From Thereva unica (Eukaryota; Arthropoda; Insecta; Diptera; Therevidae), in the NCBI GenBank assembly GCA_949987705.1, contig OX465283.1:94723813-94787812 (forward strand): a DNA stretch of 64,000 nucleotides, read 5' to 3'. Made by a program: the position numbers and the translations under genes. Below, piece by piece: positions 55,869 through 64,000 of the stretch. Under the pieces are notes generated by a model, which did no database searches, was not told the origin of the DNA, and saw only the letters and a list, made by a program, of their open reading frames with translations. The first letter of the stretch is position 1; each line of letters begins with the position of its first letter.

Positions 55869-58800
55869 TTTTTTTTTTTTTTTTTTTTATGTGGCAGTGC
55901 TAAGCTCAGGAGTCACCCTTTGTACTACTAGTCCGTCATGTCATATGTCATTTGTCACGTCATGGTGCAATGTCTAGCAGTAAGCTTAGTACGGGGGAGG
56001 GATGAGGGGGGGGGGGCATAGGTTAAGGATTAAAAGGTACGGGGGGGTATTGAAGAAGGTGGTGATGAACCCTGCGTTTGAACTCTTGGATGTTGTAGGA
56101 GTTCGGAAATACTGACTGCGAGAGGTTATTCCACAGCCGAGTTGTTCTATTAACAAACGAATTCATATCTTGTTGAGTGCGTGAAAAGGGTAGTTGCAGG
56201 TGAAGGGAATGAGACGAGTGGGCTAATCTGGTGTTGCGGGTATAAGATTGCCGTGGAGGCAGGAGAGCGTTTAACTCGGAGGAACAGTCACTGTGGTAGT
56301 AGCGATAAAATTTTGTCAGTGCTGCTACATTCCTACGGTGGCTCAAGGGGTCGATGGTGGAGCAGGCGGTGTCGTCATCAATTAACTTGAGCGCCCTTTT
56401 TTGCACCTTATCTAACCATGCCAAGGTGGTTATTGGGGCGCCGCCCCAAACGAGGGAGTTATATTCGAGAAGAGGTCGAATGTAGGATTTATAAATAACA
56501 GCACGGGCCGGTGGCTGGAGGAGGAACTTGCACCTCTTAAGAAATCCCAAGCACTGAGATCCTTGTTTGGCGATTTGGAATATGTGGTCATTCCATCGCA
56601 AGTCTTTGGCTAAAGTCACGCCTAAGATGTGTAGGGATGGATCGGCCTTTAGTACCACGTCATCCACTTTCAAGGATGGTGAGGTGTTGAACTTCTTTTT
56701 GGAGATAAGACAGTACTTGGTTTTGTCGGAGTTGAATTCAACACGATTCTTCTTTCCCCACTCTAGAATCAGCTTAATGTCATTTATAATCGACTTGGAC
56801 ATTAGTTCGCGATCATCAAGACAGGATCTGGCATGAGTCTGTCTTGTATCGACGCTGTACGAGTAACGTAGAGTACCGTCGTCAGCGAAGCTGAGGAGTG
56901 GGTTGGAGGGGATTGAATGAAGGTCATTTATAAATATGAGAAATAGGGCCGGTGATAAAATTGACCCCTGGGGGACCCCCGCAGAGATCGGGTGGGATGC
57001 GGATTTGACGCCATCCAATACTACTTTGATTGAACGGCCAAAAAGGAAACTCTCAATCCACTTCTGTAGAAGTGAGTCAACTCCAATAGCTTTGAGTTTA
57101 GCTAACAGGGCTGTGTGCCAAACTCTATCGAAAGCCTTGGAGATATCCAGAGCAACCAGACTAGACTCACCGGATTCATGCAGACTACGGCTGAGGTGTT
57201 CTGTAAGACAGACTAAAAGATCGCCAGTGGATCTTTTTTGTCGGAAGCCATACTGTCTGTCGTTTATGAGTAGGTTGGATTCTAGATATCCCATAAGCTT
57301 TTTGTTGATTATCGTCTCCATGGTTTTGGAGAGAATAGAAGTAATTGCTATTGGGCGGTAATTGGAGGGATCGCTGGAATCACCTTTTTTCGGTATGGGC
57401 TGAACATGGGCAAGTTTCCAAGAGTCGGGATAAACTCCGGAGAAATATGACAGGGAAAATAATTTGCGCAGAGGTTTAGCCAAAGGTGAGGCGCATTGTT
57501 TTAAGACGATAGGGGGTATATTATCGGGTCCAGTGGATTTGTTGGCATCGAGCTCTTTGAGGCACCTGTACACCTCGCGAGTCCTGAAAAAAACCCTGTC
57601 CATTGAATGGGCGTTACGCTCAGAAACAGGGGGTAGCACATCAGTTTCGGGTAAAGAAGAATTCGAAGCGAACATAGATGCTAATAAATTGGCCTTGGAT
57701 TTGCTGTCTGCTATTATCTTCTCATTGTGAATAAAGGAAGGGGTTGAAGTTGAAGTGAAATTCTTCTTGATGGAACTTACCAAGGACCAGAAGTTTTTGC
57801 TACCGGAGGTTGCATTTAGGAGTTTACTTCTCAATTTGTTGTCAAATAAGGTTTTGACTTTTTTGATGGCGGTTCTACAAGAATTTCTTTGTTGTATGTA
57901 TTCTAAACGGAGCGATTCACTCGGGAAGCTCTTGTACGCTCGGAAGGCGGCTTCTTTAGTTTTGATTGCATTCATGCACTCTCGATTAAACCATCTGTTG
58001 GGCCTAGGCTTCACAGATTTGGTAGAATGGGGAATGAACAAATGCATTCCTGCCTGTATGATCCGGGTGATACGGATAGCGGCAGAGTTGGCGTTTCTAT
58101 TCCGGAAACACAGGTTCCAGTCTGTAGACTGGAAGAAATTAATAAGCCCCAGCCAATTGGCCTTCCCATAATGCCATACAGTTCTTTTAACTGGTTTGGG
58201 AGGGGTGGGAAATTCGAATGGGAAGTTAGCACTGATTAGGCAGTGGTCTGAATTGCCGAGAGGTGAATCAACTTCGACGGAGTAACGCGCTGGATGAGAA
58301 GTAAGGAAAAGATCAAGGAGATGTCTTCCTTGACCAGCAGCATCAGGGACTCTTGTGGGATGATCCACAATTTGATGCAAGTTATTGATGTCTGCAAAGA
58401 GCTCGACGTCCTTGCCAGAAATACTGGTGCCATTTGAGTAAGTCAGCCATTTAACGTTGTGAACATTGAAATCACCCGCAACGATGATTTCACACTCAGG
58501 ATTGGACAACAAAAATCCCGAGATTTGTTCGGAAATATTATCAAAAGATAAGGTGGAGGCTTCGTTACTTATGTTAGGGCTTCTGTATAGGAAGCAGAAG
58601 AATATGACGTGGCTTTGGAAAATGATTTTAATCCAAAGATAATTAAAATCTGAAGTTGTGCTTGAATGTATTTTACAATAAGCCACGTCGTCCCTAACAT
58701 AAATGGCAATACCCCTATGGGGGGAGAGATTGTGCACTAAAGTGTACCCCGACACCCGGTAATAACCTAAATCATTATCGGGTGATATTTGGGTTTCACT

Positions 58801-59376
58801 AAGTGCGAAGATTGGGGGTTTGTAATTAGATAAGTGGCACTCAACAAAAGAGAAATTCGCTTGAAGTCCACGAATGTTACAAAAGTCAATACAAAAATTT
58901 GACTTGTAACGGGACTTCGGTTGCGCGGGCTCAGTCGCCACGTTTTCGGGGATATTTCCCGGCATTACATTTGCCGCAACCATCAGAGTCAATAAAATTT
59001 GTCCGCGTCAAAGTGTTATGCCTTTTGAGACGGGGCAAATTTTATCAACCGACAGATTTTAGCCGCGGCACCTGCAGGACCGAGATGCGAGAGAGGGTAG
59101 GGAGCAAGGGTACTTACTTGCGCCGTTCGTCGGTCCGGTTGTGTCTAGTGAAGGGTGATGGGCCTTCGCGTTAGACTGCGCTCGTTTTTTATGACACTGG
59201 TTTTTATGACACTGTTTTTTTATTGTGTTTTTTTGTGCACGTTTTTAGTTTTTCCACAATTTTTTTTTTCAGTTCACAATTTGTTTTATTATTATTTTTC
59301 TTCGGCGCGTTTTTCAGGGACCGGAACAGCACACGTCCGCACACTCTGCTGTCCTAACCCAAACTCCATAACATTT
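55869..59376 (-). mobile_element. Non-LTR retrotransposon (LINE), apparently full ORF
   Basis: A - strand LINE inserted in Gypsy C between protease and RT. It ends in a poly-A of about 20 (T run at 55869-55888) after a 3' UTR of about 130 bp. The 5' limit is judged from where Gypsy C sequence resumes (about 59377). A short CAAA is found at both junctions, a weak candidate duplication. The 5' region of about 380 bp before the ORF contains no ORF1-like Gag gene. Confidence 0.85.
56023..58992 (-). CDS. LINE ORF: AP-endonuclease and reverse transcriptase, 989 codons
   Basis: Open throughout. Residues about 30-270 are an AP-like endonuclease (FCNIRGLQAN, FALSETQIS, IIVAGDFNVHN, SPLGNSDHCLIS). Residues about 480-760 are reverse transcriptase: PIPKKGDSSDPSNYRPIAIT, ALDISKAFDRVWH, AGVPQGSILSPALF and catalytic LLSFADDGTL. 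The C-terminal part (SYIRPLLEYNSLVWG, LSHRRNVAALTKFYRYY) is common in CR1/Jockey-group elements. No RNase H domain and no cysteine-histidine motif at the end were seen. The protein would nick target DNA and prime reverse transcription there. All catalytic motifs are present, so this copy may be active. A 5'-truncated relative ends the window (63932-64000). Confidence 0.92.
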   Translation of the reverse strand: MTLMVAANVMPGNIPENVATEPAQPKSRYKSNFCIDFCNIRGLQANFSFVECHLSNYKPPIFALSETQISPDNDLGYYRVSGYTLVHNLSPHRGIAIYVRDDVAYCKIHSSTTSDFNYLWIKIIFQSHVIFFCFLYRSPNISNEASTLSFDNISEQISGFLLSNPECEIIVAGDFNVHNVKWLTYSNGTSISGKDVELFADINNLHQIVDHPTRVPDAAGQGRHLLDLFLTSHPARYSVEVDSPLGNSDHCLISANFPFEFPTPPKPVKRTVWHYGKANWLGLINFFQSTDWNLCFRNRNANSAAIRITRIIQAGMHLFIPHSTKSVKPRPNRWFNRECMNAIKTKEAAFRAYKSFPSESLRLEYIQQRNSCRTAIKKVKTLFDNKLRSKLLNATSGSKNFWSLVSSIKKNFTSTSTPSFIHNEKIIADSKSKANLLASMFASNSSLPETDVLPPVSERNAHSMDRVFFRTREVYRCLKELDANKSTGPDNIPPIVLKQCASPLAKPLRKLFSLSYFSGVYPDSWKLAHVQPIPKKGDSSDPSNYRPIAITSILSKTMETIINKKLMGYLESNLLINDRQYGFRQKRSTGDLLVCLTEHLSRSLHESGESSLVALDISKAFDRVWHTALLAKLKAIGVDSLLQKWIESFLFGRSIKVVLDGVKSASHPISAGVPQGSILSPALFLIFINDLHSIPSNPLLSFADDGTLRYSYSVDTRQTHARSCLDDRELMSKSIINDIKLILEWGKKNRVEFNSDKTKYCLISKKKFNTSPSLKVDDVVLKADPSLHILGVTLAKDLRWNDHIFQIAKQGSQCLGFLKRCKFLLQPPARAVIYKSYIRPLLEYNSLVWGGAPITTLAWLDKVQKRALKLIDDDTACSTIDPLSHRRNVAALTKFYRYYHSDCSSELNALLPPRQSYTRNTRLAHSSHSLHLQLPFSRTQQDMNSFVNRTTRLWNNLSQSVFPNSYNIQEFKRRVHHHLLQYPPVPFNP

Positions 59377-59411
59377 GGACATAATGTACTATGTTGTGTA
59401 GTACTGATAAG

Positions 59412-59875
59412 TCATAACGTTGTTAGTAGCTGGGTTAGTGAGGGAAATTTTGATAAAATTTTGCCATATCCACTATCAAAGGAACAATGCCTGGGTGATG
59501 GACTGTCTGCCTTAATCATAATTCCATTAACACTTAACTCTGTATCGCCGTCAATTAAACGTTTTTTTTTAAGATCTACCAATAAATTGAATTGCCTAAG
59601 GAAATCTGCACCAATGATAGGTTTATTGACACTTGCCACTACAAATGGAAATGTTAAATCTCTCCTTAATCCGAAATCTATTTTCAAAAGTTTAGTTCCA
59701 TATATGTTAAATCGTCGATCCATTAGCTGCTGAAAGAATAAAATTAGGATCTTTTTTGTATTTGCCAAAATAAACATTAGGAATAACAGATAATTCCTTT
59801 CCTGTATCTATTAGAAACTTGAATTTATTTTCTCTATCAAAGACTTTCCTGGACAACATTTCTACAACACGCTGA
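59412..59875 (-). pseudogene. pol: Aspartic protease region of Gypsy C
   Basis: The - strand shows FKFLIDTGKELSVIP (DTG site, near 59820), then, after a frame change near 59740, INIYGTKLLKIDFGLRRDL and KPIIGADFLRQFNLLVDL, a typical Gypsy protease end. It runs on to FPSLTQLLTTL and a stop just before the LINE. Confidence 0.75.
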
Positions 59876-59883
59876 AGGGATAC

Positions 59884-60736
59884 TTAGATTTTTGAATTAT
59901 TATAATTACATGGTTTAATACATCTTTTCGCATTATCTCCAAATTTGAAGTGAAACCAGAACAAAGGTTTATTATTTTCTTTATGTTTATTATTTGAACG
60001 ACTTCTGCTTCTTGACCTATATCTATGTTTGAAATTGTCATTTTTATTAATCGTAAGTCTCTTAATTAAATTTGCCATATCTTCAATTTTATTTTCTAAT
60101 AAATTTATTTTCTTTTTAACATCCATATTATTTATGTTGAAATCTTCTTTATTGGGGAATGGAGTTGCTGAATGTTACTAATTGCAGAAACGAATGGAAA
60201 TTTAGATACTTCAAAATTTTTAACTGCTTACAAAATCAAATCTTGAATGTTCTGTTTCCCAGATGCCATCAGTGCGATATTTATATTTGAAGGCAGTTTC
60301 CGCATCCATAACTTCTTAATCAAGTCTTTTCCTAAATGCGTTGAGGTTCCTGCTAAAATTTCCATGGAGCGGTAGAAGTCCGATGGTTTTCTGTCTCCCA
60401 TCTCTGAGTTTCATAATAGCTGCTACAACTTCTTCTCTTCAGATTCCGTGAATCGTTGTATCAATGTTGATTTGAGGGCTTCGTACTTGCCTTCCTGAGG
60501 TGGGTTCTGAATGCAATCTAAAACATTCATTATTATTTCTAAGGGTCTTGGATGACGTGTTCGTATTTCGTATCATCCAATCTAATTCCCTTAGAATGAA
60601 ATTGGCTCTCCACTGAAACAAACCATGCTTCTGGACAAGGTGACCAAAAGGTTGGTAGTTTCACTGAACTAGCGTTAATTTCATTACCGACAGAAGCATC
60701 TTCAAAGTTTTGTACACTCATAATTATCACACTCAA
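59884..60736 (-). pseudogene. gag: Gag of Gypsy C, broken
   Basis: On the - strand it starts MSVIIMSVQNFEDASVGNE and has VKLPTFWSPCPEAWFVSVES, the recognisable opening of CsRn1-type Gags. Several stops and frame changes follow (60127-60540). It ends with FWFHFKFGDNAKRCIKPCNY, a CHCC-type finger in which the first cysteine is now phenylalanine. Non-functional. Confidence 0.75.
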
Positions 60737-61038
60737 TAAGCACTAACGTAACACGAAATTCACTTTAAAGAAAAGAAAAATTTCGACTCACTTAAAAATT
60801 CGCGGTACTTCTTATGAATTAAATTCGCGAACGATAGCGTTGAAGGAGGACTCAAACTTTCAAAACCGAACGTTTAATAAAAATTTCGACTTTTAAAAAG
60901 AGAAAACAATCAAAGAGAAGAAACGGAAATGAGATAATTACTACTACAAGAAAAAAAATTTTGTATTCTTCTTTCTTCTTTAAAATTTTCAATCTTCTTT
61001 TTTTTGAAAATATTCTTTCTTTTAATAAATTTTCATTT

Positions 61039-61057
61039 CTTTATTTCGGGGTCACCA
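61039..61057 (-). promoter_or_regulatory. Primer-binding site of Gypsy C, tRNA-Trp type
   Basis: On the - strand TGGTGACCCCGA matches the complement of insect-type tRNA-Trp 3' end for 12 bases, then diverges. Confidence 0.65.
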
Positions 61058-62071
61058 GATGAAGTGGGGGGTCTTTATACTTGAGTTTATTTTATATACG
61101 TTTAAATGATTAGTTACATAAAAAAAGTTATTGGGTTACAAAGTTATGAGTGAACAGGACCACAAAATTCCTACACGTCGAATTGAGTAACCTCCTCTTT
61201 TTTTTAAGTCGGTTAAAAAACTTACGCCACATCATAAATAGTTTATAATATTTTTAAATAAACTATTTTTTAAAGTTTTAAATTATTTTTTAATTATTTT
61301 AATTTTATTTAATTTAATTTTTTTTTAAATAATGAACTTATTCTTAACGGCTAAATTATTCTGCTGGAAGTTCTTACAATTTTAGACTTCTATTTAATAC
61401 TTTCTAACTAATACCAGCGAGCAATAATAACAAGAGTGATTAGGAAGAGCTCAAGGACAAGTAAAAGAGTTAAACATATGAGAGAAGAAATAAGCAATAA
61501 CATTAAGGAAAAATTCAAAAAAAAATATTAACAAACACGCGATGCAGATATGTTCCATGCAAAAAGCACAAGAGTATGAACGAAACAGAAAGGAGGTGGG
61601 TCACAGCCCATACAAAATTACCCCAGGCCCGGCGCAAAAGGAAAGTATCTCAGATTATCGGCTATAATAAGTATTGAATTTCTGTATAGTTGTTATATCC
61701 CGTAACTGGGGCTAAGGTTTTAATAATGCTATTTCTTTTTATTCGGGCGAAATGACTAATTAACCCTGTATTTTTGTAACGCCATCACATATCTTCATGA
61801 ATAAGGTATCAGTGTACGCCGCCTCAGAAAACTCCCACCTTTCTAAAATTGTAAAAACGACGGTACCACAGTACCAACTTCCAGAGTTATGAGTCGTCAA
61901 AGTCAAAATATTTTTTTAACAAAAATTTCACTTTCAACCACCTTTTTCTCCAAAATATTCATAGTCAACTAATGTTTTTTTTCCCAGAATCAGAAAGCTT
62001 GGAGTGTTTCCTATGAATAATGTCTATTCAATTTTTATGCTACGGCCTTTACTTTCACATTTCCCAAATTT
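61058..62071. other. AT-rich stretch, presumed 5' LTR remnant of C and flank
   Basis: Should begin with the 5' LTR of Gypsy C, but no match to the sequence near 52760-52952 was found. A segment near 61170-61215 (GAGGAGGTTACTCAATTCG on the - strand) looks like a dispersed repeat. No gene. Confidence 0.35.
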
Positions 62072-63068
62072 AAAAGTTGAAATAAATTTACCCTACGATT
62101 TCTTGACTCTATAATTAAGAGAAAAATCGTAGGAATTCAATGAATGTGTTTTGGATAAAATCGGTCCAGGGCAACAGGTGGTAAAAAGCTAATAATAGTA
62201 GCGAAAACACGTTTTTTCACGTTTTGGGTACGAAAAAAATGTTGTTTTGAAAAACAAAAAATACTACATAATAGTGCATAAAAGACGAAAATTATGAGTT
62301 TTGGATCATTGATATCGGTCAACAGGTTTTTGCAGAAAAATTCAAAAACCATTAAAAATGGCCGTTTTTTGACATTTAATTATAGGGATCGTAGAACCTT
62401 GTGTCAGGGCTTAAATTGTGGCCACTGATGGTACACAATAAAAATTTCATGAAAAAATAATGGTAACTTTTCGAGTAAATCTCTAAAATGTAAAAACACC
62501 TATTTCACAAAAAAGGTTGAACAAGGTCCTAGAACTTTTTTGATGAGCCCAATTTATTCCCAATGAGTTGCTCTACAACCCCATTTTCATGAAATGTATG
62601 TAAAGTTTGATTTAACACCTTAAAAACACGATTAAAAACCACAATTTTTCCAGTTTTTTTGAATAACAAGCTTTTCTTTTGAGTTTTCTTCGAGAGCTCT
62701 TTGAGCTTTTTCTTAAAAACAAACAAAACCTGCGGTTTTTCAACACTATAATTAAGAGAAAAATCGTAGGAATTATATGAATATGTTTCGAATAAAATTG
62801 GACCTGTCGAACAGGTAAAAAACAAACTAAAACTGTCGAAGAACGATTTTTGAATTTTTCTGCACTATTATGAAGTATTTTTTGTTTTCCAAAACAACAT
62901 TTTTTTCGTAACCAAAACGTGAAAAAAACGTGTTTTCGCTACTATTATGAGCTTTTTTTCACCTGTTGCCCTGGACCAATTTTATCCAAAACACATTCAT
63001 TGAATTCCTACGATTTTTCTCTTAATTATAGCGTCAAGAAATCGCAGGGTAGATTTATTTCAACTTTT
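62072..63068. repeat. Fold-back element with 206 bp arms
   Basis: 62072-62277 and 62862-63068 are inverted copies (AAAAGTTGAAATAAAT … outermost). A third partial copy of the arm (ATAATTAAGAGAAAAATCGT) lies in the loop near 62750 in direct orientation. The loop has no supported ORF. Confidence 0.8.
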
Positions 63069-63099
63069 TTGCTATCGCTCCTTCACAGCTCCACAAAAA

Positions 63100-63845
63100 A
63101 AATCGGAAAAATTTGATCTGACGTCTGACCATACCATATGGTTATGGTGATGGTGGTTTTGAGGTCACTGAACCCGAATCCGAGGTCCATTTAACTCCAT
63201 CACGTCAGGATTTTTCATAACCTCAAAATTTTAGCTTAAAAACGAGAATAATCCACCAAAAAATCGAAAAAATTTGATCTGACGTCTGACCATACCTACT
63301 ATATGGTTTTGAGGTCACTGAATCCGAATCCGAGGTCCATTTAACTCCATCACGTCAGGATTTTTCATAACCTCAAAATTTTAGCTTAAAAACGAGAATA
63401 ATCCACCAAAAAATCGGAAAAATTTGATCTGACGTCTGACCATACCTACTATATGGTTTTGAGGTCACTGAATCCGAATCCGAGGTCCATTTAACTCCAT
63501 CACGTCAGGATTTTTCATAACCTCAAAATTTTAGCTTAAAAACGAGAATAATCCACCAAAAAATCGAACAAATTTGATCTGACGTCTAAACATACCTACT
63601 ATATGTTTTTGAGGTCACTTAATCTGAATCCGAGGTCTGTTTAACTCCATCACGTCAGGATTCTTCATAACCTCAAAATTGTAGCATAAAAACGAGAATA
63701 ATCCACAAAAAATCGAAAAAATTTGATCTAACGTCTGACCATACTGACTATATATTTGCGAGATCGCTGAATCTGAATTCCAGGTTTATCAACCCGTATT
63801 ACTTTAAGGTTTTACATAACCTACAAATTTTAGTCCAAACACCAA
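63100..63845. repeat. Satellite-like tandem repeat, 150 bp unit
   Basis: ATTTGATCTGACGTCTGACC recurs at 63111, 63272, 63422, 63572 and 63721. Units share GAGGTCACTGAATCCGAATC and CATCACGTCAGGATTTTTCA. The third unit is nearly identical to the second; the last is the most diverged. Confidence 0.9.
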
Positions 63846-63931
63846 AATAATCCCTTTATTGTTTAAAAGAAAAAAAACCGGTCACTATTTTAGCTTTTTC
63901 ACTAAAACCTATAAATGCCATAAGCTGTTAT

Positions 63932-64000
63932 CTACAACATCCAAGAGTTCAAACGCAGGGTTCATCACCACCTTCTTCAATACCCCCCGTACCTTTTAAC
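63932..64000 (+). mobile_element. 5'-truncated second LINE copy, running off the window
   Basis: CTACAACATCCAAGAGTTCA to the window end matches the last codons of the LINE ORF (- strand 56097-56029, NIQEFKRRVHHHLLQYPP). The sequence before 63932 does not match the LINE, so the copy is 5'-truncated as usual for LINEs. Confidence 0.8.

Larger units (their letters stand above)
52952..61057 (-). mobile_element. Decayed CsRn1-type Gypsy retrotransposon C
   Basis: A - strand element defined by its coding order (gag, protease, RT, RNase H, integrase), a tRNA-Trp-type PBS at 61039-61057, and a polypurine tract (CTGAAGGGGGAG on the - strand, 52955-52967) followed by a likely LTR start TGTAGCAGTCGC. 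The CHCC-type Gag finger and tRNA-Trp primer are hallmarks of the CsRn1 clade. I could not match the two LTRs, so the outer limits are uncertain. A LINE (55869-59376) and a MITE (55125-55439) interrupt it. Confidence 0.8.

Overview
The window looks like repeat-rich, AT-rich nuclear DNA of an insect (at least an arthropod). Reasons: BEL/Pao, Gypsy/CsRn1-type and LINE retroelements, Helentrons, many MITEs and satellites, and primer-binding sites that fit insect-type tRNA-Leu, -Tyr, -Lys and -Trp. The species is not determined. I found no intact host gene. The only recognisable host-gene sequence is a decayed, partial copy of the Obg-like ATPase OLA1 (about 33.7-34.3 kb). Element calls rest on terminal repeats, target-site duplications (TSD), PBS/PPT signals and protein motifs read by eye, with no database search.

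Layout. 1-1327: old sequence duplicated in inverted form at 40.7-43.15 kb, plus a LINE reverse-transcriptase remnant. 1328-28894: one very long, decayed, tRNA-Lys-primed Gypsy element ('X', + strand, LTR about 1.77 kb, TSD GTTT) swollen to 27.6 kb by nested insertions. Its 5' LTR holds a non-autonomous Gypsy ('A', 1551-5351, TSD ATAA) and a Helentron derivative (5388-7533). Its leader holds a BEL/Pao element (9883-18486, TSD GGGAT), which itself carries a MITE in one LTR. Its 3' LTR holds a second Helentron derivative (26180-28516). 28.9-44.5 kb: repeat country with a 118-126 bp tandem repeat, a 2 x 698 bp palindrome, nested MITEs, the OLA1 pseudogene, 162/270 bp tandem repeats, fold-back elements, a roughly 1.05 kb insertion carrying 147 bp repeats, and more nested MITEs. 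44477-48209: a second, younger copy ('B', TSD ATAT) of the non-autonomous Gypsy. 48.7-50.2 kb: a tandem array of MITE units. 50.8-52.8 kb: a hAT-like MITE and a fold-back element. 52.95-61.06 kb: a decayed CsRn1-type Gypsy ('C', - strand) interrupted by a MITE and by a LINE with an intact 989-codon ORF. 61-64 kb: a fold-back element, a 150 bp satellite, and at the very end a 5'-truncated second copy of the same LINE.

How the parts work together. Elements A and B share one architecture: Gag, protease and the two ends of integrase in one reading frame, with RT/RNase H and the integrase catalytic core missing. They would need enzymes from a relative. The Helentrons likewise keep termini and protein ends but have lost Rep and most of the helicase. 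The BEL element is close to intact, with one premature TAG. The LINE ORF is open throughout and is the most plausible source of activity here.
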